Shown here: one piece after another, positions 15,949-24,925 of the stretch
Layout of the letters: the number at the start of each line of letters is the position of its first letter
How positions within the stretch are numbered: position 1 is the first letter of the stretch
NCBI RefSeq assembly: GCF_900107595.1
Contig: NZ_FNQF01000003.1
Span: 186,001-250,000 of the forward strand
Source of the DNA: Psychroflexus halocasei
GTDB lineage: Bacteria; Bacteroidota; Bacteroidia; Flavobacteriales; Flavobacteriaceae
Direction: 5' to 3'
DNA: 64,000 nt
The notes under the pieces: generated by a model
Seen by the model: the letters and a program-made list of their open reading frames with translations, nothing else
What the model was told of the DNA's origin: nothing
Database searches by the model: none
Position numbers and translations under genes: made by a program

Positions 15949-16042
15949 GTTTCGCTTTTATATCGATGTATTTATATTTTTTAATCATGTAAAATAGCAA
16001 TTAAATTTATTTTAAATAAATAGTAGAAGCGTTAATAAAAAC

Positions 16043-16080
16043 AGAAAAAGCTCCAGTTTAAATAAATTGGAGCTTTTTCT
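16043..16080 (-). terminator. Terminator of the hemL operon
   Basis: A perfect 13-bp stem (AGAAAAAGCTCCA with TGGAGCTTTTTCT) and a 12-nt loop lie 20 bp beyond the hemL stop. The stem contains its own T5 run, a strong intrinsic terminator. Confidence 0.88.
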
Positions 16081-16099
16081 AATAATTATTGTCTGTTTA

Positions 16100-17389
16100 T
16101 TATTTTAATTCAGGTGCTAAATCAGCAAAAGCTTGAATTGTTACATCTAAATCTTCATAAGATAGTTTGTTGTTTAAGAAGTAACTTTCAAAAGCACTTG
16201 GTGGTAAATAAACACCTCTATTCAACATGCCATGGAAATATTTCTTAAAAGTTTCGTTGTTTCCTTCTGCAGCAGATTCAAAATCATTGACTTTGTTTTC
16301 ACAGAAATGAACTGAAATCATAGATCCTTCACGGTTAACTTGAGCTGTTAAACCGCTATCATCAATGACTTTCTGAAAACCTTTGTGTAAATATTCTGTT
16401 TTCTCAGCTAATTCTTTATAAATCTCTGGATTTGCATTTAATTCTTTTAGCATCGCAAGACCAGCAGACATTGCTAATGGATTTCCACTTAATGTTCCTG
16501 CCTGGTAAACTGGTCCTTCTGGCGCCAAATAATTCATAATTTGAGACGATGCTGCAAAAGCGCCAACGGGTAAACCTCCTCCAATCACTTTACCAAAAGT
16601 GACAATATCAGCTTTAATCCCTAAATACTCTTGCGCACCACCTTTTCCAAGTCTAAATCCTGTCATCACCTCGTCAAAAATCAACAGAATATCATTGTCA
16701 TCACAGAGTTCTCTCAAGCCTTCAATAAACTCTTTTGTTGGCGAGATGCATCCCATATTTCCAGCGATTGGCTCAAGAATAATACAAGCTATTTGTTTCG
16801 GATTTCCATCAATCAATTTCTCTACACTCTCAAGGTCGTTATAGTTTGCCAAAAGTGTATCTTGAGCAGTTCCTTTTGTCACGCCTGGGGAATTTGGCGA
16901 TCCAAAAGTGACAGCTCCACTTCCAGCCTGAATTAAAAACGAATCACTATGTCCGTGGTAACAACCTGCAAATTTGATAATTTTCTCACGATTTGTATAA
17001 CCTCTTGCCAATCTTACAGCGCTCATACAAGCCTCAGTTCCTGAATTAACAAAACGAATCTTATCAATATTTGGCACCATTTCAACAGCTAATTTAGCTA
17101 TTTCGGTTTCAATTTCAGTTGGTGTTCCAAAAGAGGTTCCTTTTTTAGTTTTGTCAATAACCGCATCAACAACAGGTTGAAAAGCATGACCTAAAATCAT
17201 CGGCCCCCAAGAGGCGATGTAATCAATAAGTTTGTTCCCGTCTTCATCATACAAATAAGCACCTTCAGCTTTTTTGATATAAATCGGGTCGCCACCGACA
17301 GCATTAAATGCACGCACTGGAGAGTTGACTCCACCTGGAATGTATTTTTTTGCTTCATCAAACAAAGCACTACTTCTTTTGTAAATCAT
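16100..17389 (-). CDS. hemL: Glutamate-1-semialdehyde 2,1-aminomutase
   Basis: PLP enzyme that forms 5-aminolevulinate from glutamate-1-semialdehyde in the C5 route of haem synthesis. The 429-residue length and motifs are typical: the [11 protein letters not shown] opening, [16 protein letters not shown] for phosphate binding, [11 protein letters not shown], and the Schiff-base lysine about 267 in [15 protein letters not shown]. No other haem gene is adjacent. It is the last gene of a three-gene transcript with an ACC-deaminase-like gene and a glucosaminidase lipoprotein gene, 7 bp after the latter, and ends at a strong terminator. Confidence 0.97.
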   Translation of the reverse strand: MIYKRSSALFDEAKKYIPGGVNSPVRAFNAVGGDPIYIKKAEGAYLYDEDGNKLIDYIASWGPMILGHAFQPVVDAVIDKTKKGTSFGTPTEIETEIAKLAVEMVPNIDKIRFVNSGTEACMSAVRLARGYTNREKIIKFAGCYHGHSDSFLIQAGSGAVTFGSPNSPGVTKGTAQDTLLANYNDLESVEKLIDGNPKQIACIILEPIAGNMGCISPTKEFIEGLRELCDDNDILLIFDEVMTGFRLGKGGAQEYLGIKADIVTFGKVIGGGLPVGAFAASSQIMNYLAPEGPVYQAGTLSGNPLAMSAGLAMLKELNANPEIYKELAEKTEYLHKGFQKVIDDSGLTAQVNREGSMISVHFCENKVNDFESAAEGNNETFKKYFHGMLNRGVYLPPSAFESYFLNNKLSYEDLDVTIQAFADLAPELK

Positions 17390-17396
17390 ATCTACT

Positions 17397-18239
17397 TTAT
17401 TTTAATTTTAAAATTTGACCAATTGAAAGATGGTTTGATTTCAAATTATTTAATTTTTTTATTCTTTCAACTGATAAATGGTATTTTTCTGCAATACCAT
17501 ATAATGTATCACCACTTCTAACATGATGTACATTTTTATCATGTGTAATTTTTCTTGGTCTAGGTAAATCTTTCCCTTCGGATTTACCAATAACTTGAAG
17601 GTCATAATTATGCAAATCATAACGTTCAATTAAACTGATTAACTTCTGAGGATAACGAGGATCAGTCGCATAACCTGCTCGCTTTAAACCTCTCGCCCAA
17701 GATTTATAATCATCTCTTTTATAATCAAATAAAAAAGCATAGCGTGAACGCTCATATAAAAACAATGAATGATCTCTAAATGAATATTTAGGATCGATGT
17801 ATTTTCTGAAACACTCTTGTGCTGTATCATCATCATGGTAAACCTTTTCTCCTTGCCATCCATTACATTTGATCCCAAAATGATTATTACTTCTTCGTGT
17901 TAAATCACCTTTTCCACTGCCTGACTCCAAAATACCTTGTGCTAAGGTGATACTCGCCGGAATACCGTAAAGTCTCATCTCTTCTTGTGCAATTCCTGCA
18001 AAATTATAAATATATTGCTCAACAGCAGACAGAGCAGGCACTTCTACAACTTTGGTTTCTTCCTTGAGTTTTGGATCATCATAATCCTTCTCAGAGACGG
18101 GATGTGGTACTTGTTTTTGAACAGTTTCTTTAGGCTGTGGTCTTTCTCCTGATTTTTTAGAAGCATTTTTTTTGGCTCCACAAGAGTGAAGCGCAAATGC
18201 AATGACCAATAAACTGAGTAATAGAGTTCTTTTCATCAT
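17397..18239 (-). CDS. Glucosaminidase (GH73)-LysM lipoprotein
   Basis: Peptidoglycan hydrolase expected to cut N-acetylglucosamine linkages in the periplasm. The 280-residue protein has a lipoprotein signal (FALHSC, Cys20), a polar linker, a GH73-type domain at about 75-205 with the catalytic Glu region [12 protein letters not shown] and [10 protein letters not shown], and a C-terminal LysM at about 235-280 ([19 protein letters not shown]) that binds peptidoglycan. The start is an ATGATG pair at 18239/18236 that overlaps the stop of the upstream PLP-enzyme gene, so translation is probably coupled. hemL follows after 7 bp. Confidence 0.9.
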   Translation of the reverse strand: MMKRTLLLSLLVIAFALHSCGAKKNASKKSGERPQPKETVQKQVPHPVSEKDYDDPKLKEETKVVEVPALSAVEQYIYNFAGIAQEEMRLYGIPASITLAQGILESGSGKGDLTRRSNNHFGIKCNGWQGEKVYHDDDTAQECFRKYIDPKYSFRDHSLFLYERSRYAFLFDYKRDDYKSWARGLKRAGYATDPRYPQKLISLIERYDLHNYDLQVIGKSEGKDLPRPRKITHDKNVHHVRSGDTLYGIAEKYHLSVERIKKLNNLKSNHLSIGQILKLK

Positions 18240-19175
18240 ATTATTTCATAGTTATTTTTTGAACGCAATTTAGCATTAAACCCATCGATTCCTTGTAAAC
18301 CGCCAGTATGAATCGCTAAAATACGAGTATTTTTTTGAAATTGATTTTTCTCTATCATTTCGTATAAACCGTATATCATTTTCCCTGTATAAATTGGGTC
18401 AAGTTGCACTTGGTATTTTTGCTTAAAACAATTTATAAAATCTATTAAATCTTTATTATACTTTGCATAACCTCCAAAATGATATTGTGCTTCTAACGTG
18501 TAATTTTGACGTTGCGTATATTTTTGAATTTCATTTTTAAAAAAATCACCTTTTAAAGCAGGAAAGCCTAACAAATGTTGATGAGGTTCTGATGATTTTA
18601 ATAAACCAACAAATGTCCCTGAAGTTCCTAAAGCACAGGCGATGTAATCAAATTGTTTATCTTCTTCTGTAAGAATTTCCTGACAACCCAAAATTGCTTT
18701 TTCATTTGTACCACCTTCAGGAATCACAAGTAAATCAAAATCTTCTAAAAGCTTTTGCAACAAAGGCATTTCATCTTTCAACCGATAATCCTGTCGTGAT
18801 ACAAAATAAAGCTTCATGCCAGCCTCATTTGCAGTTCTTAAAGTTTCATTTTGACACAAAGTTTTTTCTAAATCGACTCCCAATTCATCACCACGAATCA
18901 CACCTATACAATTTAAGTTTAACATTTCACAGGCTTTTGCCGTCGCCAGAATATGATTTGAAAAAGCACCACCAAAAGTCAACACAGTCTGATTTTTACG
19001 AACATCAATTAAATTATATTTCAGTTTTCGAAACTTATTTCCAGAGACTTCTGGATGAATTTGATCTTCGCGTTTTAAGTAAATTTCAACACCTTTATAC
19101 TTCTCTATGAAAAGGTTGTCAGAAATTGGTGTATTTTTAAAGAAATTTGTGATAGGGTTATTTTTTTAGTTTCAA
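18236..19175 (-). CDS. ACC-deaminase/D-cysteine desulfhydrase-like PLP enzyme, with anomalous start
   Basis: PLP enzyme of the tryptophan-synthase-beta fold. Residues with family character run well upstream of the first ordinary start codon (TTG at 18985): the frame is open to 19165 and encodes KREDQIHPEVSGNKFRK, where the Lys at 19034-19036 is the expected PLP lysine, then TFGGAFSNH. A protein starting at 18985 would lack this lysine. Between 19165 and 18985 there is no ATG, GTG or TTG in frame. A TTG at 19175, 18 bp after a -7 box, would join the frame only if one A of an A7 run (19161-19167) were skipped. The full length, about 310 residues, fits the family. Substrate is unknown. Confidence 0.8.
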
Positions 19176-19193
19176 TAATTTATAATTTCACCA

Positions 19194-19201
19194 CAAAATT
19201 A
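19194..19201 (-). promoter_or_regulatory. Predicted -7 promoter box, ACC-deaminase-like operon
   Basis: The minus strand reads TAATTTTG, an exact TAnnTTTG match. The first plausible start codon downstream is TTG 19175, which is out of frame with the enzyme by one base. Confidence 0.55.
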
Positions 19202-19243
19202 CATGCAAAATCCAAATAAACATTTGATTTTGTAAATTTGTCT

Positions 19244-19405
19244 ATGAGCTTTTTTAAAAAAAGAATTCCACCTGAAGAAGGCGATTATTATTTAACGCCT
19301 GAAGGCTATCGCTGTTTTACTGAACAATATCATCTTAAACGTGGCTATTGTTGTAAAAGCGGTTGCAGACATTGCCCTTATGGATTTGATAAAAACACAC
19401 AATAA
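19244..19405 (+). CDS. DUF5522-type small Cys-rich protein
   Basis: A 53-residue open frame beginning MSFFKKRIPPEEGDYYLTPE and containing RGYCCKSGCRHCPYGF, the signature of the DUF5522 family: four cysteines and one His suggest a metal-binding knuckle. It is too short for many gene finders. A possible -7 box (TAAATTTG, 19233-19240) lies only 3 bp before the ATG, so the transcript would be nearly leaderless if that box is used. Urocanate hydratase starts 12 bp downstream, so they are probably co-transcribed. Function is unknown. Confidence 0.82.
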   Translation: MSFFKKRIPPEEGDYYLTPEGYRCFTEQYHLKRGYCCKSGCRHCPYGFDKNTQ

Positions 19406-19417
19406 CAACTGAACACT

Positions 19418-21439
19418 ATGACATTTTCTGAAGAAATTTTAGAAGGAATCCCACATCTGCTTCCTGAAAAACAAGCTTTAAATAACAAAATCAATCACGC
19501 ACCTAAACGTAAAAAAACACTTTCTGCAAACGATGAAAAACTTGCTCTTAAAAATGCTTTGCGTTATTTTGAACCTCAACACCACAAAGTTTTAGCAGAA
19601 GAATTTAAAGAAGAATTACAAGAATACGGACGTATTTATATGTATAGATTTAAACCTCAACATAAAATCTACGCTCGACCAATTGATGAATATCCCGGCA
19701 AAAGTATACAAGCAAAAGCAATTATGCTGATGATACAGAACAACTTGGATCATGCAGTTGCTCAACATCCGGACGAACTTATCACTTATGGTGGAAATGG
19801 AGCTGTTTTTCAAAACTGGGCTCAATATCGTTTAACCATGAAATATTTGGCTGAAATGACTAACGAGCAAACTTTAGCCATGTATTCTGGTCATCCAATG
19901 GGATTATTCCCATCAAGTGAATTGGCGCCTCGTGTTGTTGTCACCAACGGAATGGTCATTCCTAATTATTCAAAACCTGATCATTGGGAAAAGTTTAATG
20001 CGCTTGGTGTTTCTCAATATGGGCAAATGACAGCTGGAAGCTATATGTACATTGGACCACAAGGTATTGTTCACGGAACAACAATTACAGTTTTAAACGG
20101 GTTTAGAAAAATAAATAAATCTCCAAAAGGCGGATTATTTGTCACTGCTGGACTTGGTGGTATGAGTGGTGCACAACCAAAAGCTGGAAATATTGCTGGT
20201 TGTGTGACTGTTTGTGCTGAAGTCAATCCGAAAGCAACAAAAGTTCGTCACGATCAAAATTGGGTTGATGAAGTGATAGAAGAGACCGATAAGCTTGTCA
20301 AACGCGTTAAAAAAGCTAAGGAAAACGGTGAAGTTGTTTCTATTGCTTATCAAGGTAATATTGTTGATGTATGGGAAGCTTTTGATGAAGCGAATGTCAC
20401 CATCGATTTAGGAAGTGACCAAACTTCATTACACAACCCTTGGGCTGGCGGCTATTATCCTGCAGGTTTGAGTTATGAAGAAGCCAATGAATTGATGGCT
20501 AAAGATCCTGATCAATTTAAAGAAAAGGTACAAGAAAGCTTAAGAAGACAGACAGATGCCATCAATAAACATACTGCAAAAGGAACTTATTTTTTTGATT
20601 ACGGAAACGCATTTTTATTAGAGGCTTCACGCGCTGGCGCTAAAATCTATAAAGATGATCAAGGCAAGATGGTCAGCAAAAAACAGTTGAACAATGATGA
20701 AGCAGCATTTGCTTACCCAAGCTATGTACAAGACATTATGGGTCCAATGTGTTTCGATTATGGTTTTGGTCCTTTCCGTTGGGTTTGTGCTTCTGGAAAA
20801 ACTGAAGACTTACAAAAAACAGATGATATCGCAACACAAGTTTTAGAAGAGCTAAAAAATAAAGCAACTGATGACATTAAGCAACAAATGCAAGACAACA
20901 TCACTTGGATAAAAGGTGCGATGAATAATAATTTGGTTGTCGGTTCACAAGCCAGAATTTTATATGCTGATGCTGAAGGTCGAATGAAAATTGCCGAAGC
21001 TTTTAATAAAGCCATCGAGAAAGGAGAAATTGGTCATGTTATTCTTGGTCGTGACCATCATGACGTCTCAGGAACAGATTCACCATATCGCGAAACTTCT
21101 AACATATATGATGGCAGTCAATTTACGGCTGATATGGCCATACAAAATGTAATTGGCGATAGCTTTAGAGGAGCGACTTGGGTGAGCATTCACAACGGCG
21201 GAGGTGTCGGCTGGGGCGAAGTAATTAACGGTGGTTTTGGTATGATACTTGATGGTACTAAAGCATCGGAAACAAAGTTAAAATCTATGTTACATTGGGA
21301 TGTTAATAATGGCATTTCAAGACGTAGTTGGGCAAGAAACCAAGGCGCTGTTGATACTATTAAACGCGCTATGGAAACAGAACCTTTACTCAAAGTGACC
21401 CTTCCTAATTTTGTTGATGACGACATTATTAACACTTAA
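19418..21439 (+). CDS. hutU: Urocanate hydratase
   Basis: NAD-dependent enzyme converting urocanate to imidazolonepropionate, the second step of histidine degradation. The product has 673 residues, longer than the roughly 555 of the Pseudomonas enzyme but usual for the extended Bacteroidota form. Conserved segments include TYGGNGAVFQNWAQYR, GGLFVTAGLGGMSGAQPKAG for NAD binding, and SIHNGGGVGWGEVINGGFG near the C-terminus. No hutH, hutI or hutG is visible nearby, so the rest of the pathway must lie elsewhere. It follows the DUF5522 gene by 12 bp and precedes a DUF4136 lipoprotein gene by 11 bp. Confidence 0.95.
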   Translation: MTFSEEILEGIPHLLPEKQALNNKINHAPKRKKTLSANDEKLALKNALRYFEPQHHKVLAEEFKEELQEYGRIYMYRFKPQHKIYARPIDEYPGKSIQAKAIMLMIQNNLDHAVAQHPDELITYGGNGAVFQNWAQYRLTMKYLAEMTNEQTLAMYSGHPMGLFPSSELAPRVVVTNGMVIPNYSKPDHWEKFNALGVSQYGQMTAGSYMYIGPQGIVHGTTITVLNGFRKINKSPKGGLFVTAGLGGMSGAQPKAGNIAGCVTVCAEVNPKATKVRHDQNWVDEVIEETDKLVKRVKKAKENGEVVSIAYQGNIVDVWEAFDEANVTIDLGSDQTSLHNPWAGGYYPAGLSYEEANELMAKDPDQFKEKVQESLRRQTDAINKHTAKGTYFFDYGNAFLLEASRAGAKIYKDDQGKMVSKKQLNNDEAAFAYPSYVQDIMGPMCFDYGFGPFRWVCASGKTEDLQKTDDIATQVLEELKNKATDDIKQQMQDNITWIKGAMNNNLVVGSQARILYADAEGRMKIAEAFNKAIEKGEIGHVILGRDHHDVSGTDSPYRETSNIYDGSQFTADMAIQNVIGDSFRGATWVSIHNGGGVGWGEVINGGFGMILDGTKASETKLKSMLHWDVNNGISRRSWARNQGAVDTIKRAMETEPLLKVTLPNFVDDDIINT

Positions 21440-21450
21440 AATCTATTATT

Positions 21451-21984
21451 ATGAAAGCTTTAAAATTACTCAGCTTATTTACTTTTATTGCAATATTATC
21501 TTCATGTAGCAGTGTGAAGGTTGCAACAGATTACGATAAAGAAGCTGACTTTGACAAATACAATACTTTTGCATTTTACAAACCAGGCATTGATGAGGCT
21601 AAAATTTCAGATCTTGATAAAAAAAGAGTTTTACGTGCCATTGATTTAGAACTTAGAGCCAAAGGTTTTACTAAATCAGAGAACCCAGATTTTTTAATCA
21701 GTTTTTTCACTGAATCACGTGAAGAAATTAATGTTTATCAAAATAATTATGGTTATACGTGGGGTTGGAGTCCATACTATTACGGGCATCAAAACACAAT
21801 TACGAGTAGCACAGAAGGAACACTTTATATTGATGTGATTGATCGAGAAACCAATCAATTGATTTGGCAAGGAATGGGAAAAGGTTATTTAGAAACCGAT
21901 TCAAATAAGAAAACTGAGCGAATTAGTGAAATTGTTCATGAAATCATCGCTCAATACCCTCCTCAAGAAGAGGATAAGAAGTAA
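21451..21984 (+). CDS. DUF4136 lipoprotein
   Basis: 177-residue lipoprotein with a signal ending LSSC (Cys19). The DUF4136 pattern is clear: a start of SSVKVATDYDKEADFDKYNTF, a FAFYKPG segment, a NPDFLISFF strand and a C-terminal LIWQGMGKGYL. Such proteins are thought to sit at the inner face of the outer membrane or in the periplasm, and their role is unknown. The middle contains a Tyr/Trp-rich stretch (NNYGYTWGWSPYYYG). It is the last gene before a strong terminator, 11 bp behind hutU; a link to histidine degradation is not expected. Confidence 0.85.
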   Translation: MKALKLLSLFTFIAILSSCSSVKVATDYDKEADFDKYNTFAFYKPGIDEAKISDLDKKRVLRAIDLELRAKGFTKSENPDFLISFFTESREEINVYQNNYGYTWGWSPYYYGHQNTITSSTEGTLYIDVIDRETNQLIWQGMGKGYLETDSNKKTERISEIVHEIIAQYPPQEEDKK

Positions 21985-21987
21985 ATC

Positions 21988-22024
21988 AAAAAACCGTCTT
22001 TAACTCTAATGAAGACGGTTTTTT
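21988..22024. terminator. Bidirectional terminator, hutU operon and PPIase gene
   Basis: A perfect 13-bp stem (AAAAAACCGTCTT with AAGACGGTTTTTT) and an 11-nt loop lie between convergent genes. T runs occur on both strands. Confidence 0.92.
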
Positions 22025-22046
22025 TATGCTTTAAAGCTAACTAGAA

Positions 22047-22973
22047 CTACACCACTTCAACATCAAAAATCAAAATTGAATTGGCAGGAATAACGCCAGG
22101 AATATCACGTTCACCGTATGCCAAATGTGGCGGAATGACAAACTGAGCTTTTGCGCCTTTTGATAGTAACTGCAGACCTTCATCCCAACCTGAGATCACT
22201 TGTCCTTGACCTAAAACGAAATTGATAGGTTGCTTTCTTTCAATTGAAGAATCAAAAACCTGACCTGTACTCAATTTTCCTGTGTAATGAATATTAACAG
22301 ACTCTCCAGCTTTCAATTGATCGCCTTTTCCTTCATTTAAAACTTTATAGTAAAGTCCTGAATCTGTTTTTTTATAGCTCTCATCAACCAAGGCTTTTAC
22401 TTTATCTTCAAGTGCTGCCTTAGCTTTTGCTTCTCTTTCTGCTTTGGCAGAATTAAATTTTTTAAACACCTCTACTGCATCAAAAGATTCAGCAGCGTCA
22501 CCTTTTCTGATAATTTCAAGTGTTTCAATTTTATCTCCTTGCTGAATTTTATCAACAACATCTTGACCTTCTTCTACATAGCCAAAAACAGCATGTTTTC
22601 CATCTAACCAAGGTGTTTCGTTATGCGTGATAAAAAACTGACTCCCATTTGTACCTGGCCCAGCATTTGCCATTGATAAAACACCACCTCTATTGTGTTT
22701 TAAATCTTCATGAAATTCATCTTCAAAATTGTATCCAGGTCCACCCGTTCCGTTACCTGCAGGATCACCACCTTGTATCATGAAATCTTGAATCACACGA
22801 TGAAACTTAAGCCCATCATAATAAGGTTCTCCTAAAGCTTTAGCATCATTTTCGATTTTACCTTCTGCCAATCCTACAAAGTTAGCAACAGTTCCTGGTG
22901 TTTTTTTAAATGTAAGTTCAACAAGAATATCACCTTTATTAGTTTTAAAATTTGCGTATAGTCCTTCTTTCAT
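22047..22973 (-). CDS. Dual peptidylprolyl isomerase: cyclophilin-FKBP fusion
   Basis: Folding catalyst that joins two unrelated isomerase families in one chain of 308 residues. Residues about 1-165 are a cyclophilin ([49 protein letters not shown]). A charged helical linker (about 170-205, Lys/Ala/Glu-rich) leads to an FKBP domain at about 210-308 ([41 protein letters not shown]). No signal peptide is visible, so it is probably cytosolic. I use ATG 22973; a TTG at 22991 overlaps the upstream gene and adds six non-conserved residues. It follows the folK fusion gene by 10 bp. Confidence 0.93.
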   Translation of the reverse strand: MKEGLYANFKTNKGDILVELTFKKTPGTVANFVGLAEGKIENDAKALGEPYYDGLKFHRVIQDFMIQGGDPAGNGTGGPGYNFEDEFHEDLKHNRGGVLSMANAGPGTNGSQFFITHNETPWLDGKHAVFGYVEEGQDVVDKIQQGDKIETLEIIRKGDAAESFDAVEVFKKFNSAKAEREAKAKAALEDKVKALVDESYKKTDSGLYYKVLNEGKGDQLKAGESVNIHYTGKLSTGQVFDSSIERKQPINFVLGQGQVISGWDEGLQLLSKGAKAQFVIPPHLAYGERDIPGVIPANSILIFDVEVV

Positions 22974-22983
22974 TTTTATTAAT

Positions 22984-24111
22984 TTATGCAATTGAGTTAT
23001 TAATTATTTTGATCATTTCATTATAATCTTGTCGATTATTGACGAAATCAACTTCTGCCATGTCTATTAACTTCACTTTTAAATCTCTTTGATTTTTTAT
23101 AAATTCTAAATAGCCATGGTTAATTTTTTCTAAATAATCTGGCGCTATATTTTGTTCATATTCACGACCCCTTTTTTTAATATTTTTTAAAAGTTGAGAA
23201 GTGCTGCGATACAAATAAACATACAGGTCTGGTTTTGGAACTTCGCTATACATCACTTTAAAGATTTTTCTATATAAATTAAACTCGTCATCTTCTAAAG
23301 TCACTTTTGCGAAAATTAAAGATTTATGGACATCATAATCAGCGACAACAAAATCACTAAACAAATCAAATTGTGAAATATCATCTAAAATTTGTTGATG
23401 TCGATCTGCCAAAAAAGACATTTCTAAAGAAAAAGCATAGCGTTTTTGATCTTCATAAAATTTTGGTAAAAACGCATTGTCCTTAAATCGTTCAAGAATC
23501 AATTTGGCATTAAAATCCTCAGAAATCATTGTTGACAAACTTGTTTTTCCTGAACCAATGTTTCCTTCTATCGCTAAAAAATTCAAATGTTTCAGCTGGT
23601 TATATTCAGGTTTTAATTCATCTGAACTTATTGTGATTTCTGAATCATCAAGTGTTGAATTCTTTAAGCTTTCAATAGTTAATTTCAATATTGGGTGCTC
23701 AAAATCAGGAATCAAATCAGCTAATGGATAAAGCACAAATTTACGTTCAGCTAAGCGCGGATGTGGTACTTGCAAGCTTGAAGTTTCTATCTTTTCGTTT
23801 TCATAAAAAACAATATCTAAGTCTATAGGTCTGCTTGCGTAAGAATTGCTGATGCGCTTACGACCCATTGAAAGCTCGATTGAAAGAAGTTTTTCAAGTA
23901 AATCTTCAGCTGAAAATCGTGTTCTAATTTCAAGGCAAGCATTGTAAAAATTTTCTCCCTCAAATCCCCAAGCTGGTGTATCATAAACTTTTGAAACGCG
24001 AAGAACATCACCAATATGTGTATATATTTCCGAGATTGCCTTTTGTAAATAGCCAAGTTTGTTCCCTTGATTACTACCAATAGCAATATAAGCCAGTCGA
24101 TTTTTATCCAA
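22984..24111 (-). CDS. folK: folK-deoxynucleoside kinase fusion
   Basis: A 375-residue two-domain enzyme. Residues about 1-155 are 6-hydroxymethyl-7,8-dihydropterin pyrophosphokinase ([49 protein letters not shown]), which makes the folate precursor. Residues about 172-375 are a deoxynucleoside kinase with P-loop [12 protein letters not shown], the LADRHQQ motif and the arginine-rich lid KKRGREYEQ. Both active sites look intact, so the protein should feed both folate and the salvage dNTP pool. The start is TTG 24111, with no nearby ATG. This fusion is known in other Bacteroidota. Confidence 0.92.
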   Translation of the reverse strand: MDKNRLAYIAIGSNQGNKLGYLQKAISEIYTHIGDVLRVSKVYDTPAWGFEGENFYNACLEIRTRFSAEDLLEKLLSIELSMGRKRISNSYASRPIDLDIVFYENEKIETSSLQVPHPRLAERKFVLYPLADLIPDFEHPILKLTIESLKNSTLDDSEITISSDELKPEYNQLKHLNFLAIEGNIGSGKTSLSTMISEDFNAKLILERFKDNAFLPKFYEDQKRYAFSLEMSFLADRHQQILDDISQFDLFSDFVVADYDVHKSLIFAKVTLEDDEFNLYRKIFKVMYSEVPKPDLYVYLYRSTSQLLKNIKKRGREYEQNIAPDYLEKINHGYLEFIKNQRDLKVKLIDMAEVDFVNNRQDYNEMIKIINNSIA

Positions 24112-24189
24112 AAGTTAAGAAAAGTTTAGTACAAAAAGCTGAACAAATTCATAATTTGCACAAGCTGTAATTATTATCAATTTTTCGAA

Positions 24190-24197
24190 CAAAGATA
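24190..24197 (-). promoter_or_regulatory. Possible -7 promoter box, folK fusion gene
   Basis: The minus strand reads TATCTTTG (TAnnTTTG), but it lies 78 bp before the TTG start, implying a longer leader than usual here. Confidence 0.4.
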
Positions 24198-24216
24198 AAC
24201 ATCAACATCAAAACTT

Positions 24217-24918
24217 TTGACCCTAAAACAAAAACTTTCTGCCGAACGCACCTACTTAATTTTAGCTGCCCTATTTATCTCTTCATTAGTTGCTTCAAAT
24301 TTAATTTTTCAAAAATTCTTTCAATATGATTTTTTTGGATTGTACACATTTGAAATCTCTGTGGGTATTTTGCCTTATCCAATCACATTTTTAGTCACAG
24401 ATACGATAAGTGAGATTTATGGCAAACGCAAGGCCAACCAAGTTGTGACTGCTGGTATTTTTGCTTCATTATTCTCTTTACTTATTATTTTAGTTTCAGA
24501 TGCAGCAACAGCAACAGCATGGAGTCCAGTTGGCGACGAGACTTTTCATAAAGTATTTGGTGCAACTGGAATCGCAATTTTCGCCTCCATGGCATCTTAC
24601 CTATTAGCTCAGTATATTGATATTTATTTATATCATTTCTGGAAAAAATTGACAAAAGGAAAGCATTTGTGGTTACGTAATAACTTTTCAACTTTCACTT
24701 CGCAATTTGTTGATACAGCAACTGTTTTATTTTTGCTTTCTTTGTTTGGTAAAATAGATTGGTCTTTGTTTGGCGGACTGTTGCTTAGCGGATTTTTATT
24801 CAAAGTAATCATTGCCGCAATTGACACGCCTTTCTTATATTTAAGTGTTTATTTGTTTAGAAAAAAATTTAACCTCAAGGCTCATGAAGAGCTTAATTAT
24901 GAAATATTAAAAAAGTAA
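24217..24918 (+). CDS. Queuosine precursor transporter (YhhQ/VUT family)
   Basis: 233-residue inner-membrane protein with about six hydrophobic helices. The family pattern includes NLIFQKFF near the N-terminus, the loop GILPYPITFLVTDTISEIYGKRKA, an acidic and basic membrane-edge motif, and a late SQFVDTATVLFLL segment. YhhQ proteins import preQ0 or preQ1, bases used to make queuosine in tRNA; this role is inferred from the family. The start is TTG 24217, because no ATG precedes the first helix. An AsmA-like gene follows after 7 bp, and I see no queuosine synthesis gene in the window. Confidence 0.9.
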   Translation: MTLKQKLSAERTYLILAALFISSLVASNLIFQKFFQYDFFGLYTFEISVGILPYPITFLVTDTISEIYGKRKANQVVTAGIFASLFSLLIILVSDAATATAWSPVGDETFHKVFGATGIAIFASMASYLLAQYIDIYLYHFWKKLTKGKHLWLRNNFSTFTSQFVDTATVLFLLSLFGKIDWSLFGGLLLSGFLFKVIIAAIDTPFLYLSVYLFRKKFNLKAHEELNYEILKK

Positions 24919-24925
24919 ATTTATC

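Noticed and set aside
18694-19110. Plus-strand frame of 138 codons opposite the PLP enzyme
   Set aside because: It is antisense to the conserved enzyme frame, which extends to 19165; no recognisable domain is present.
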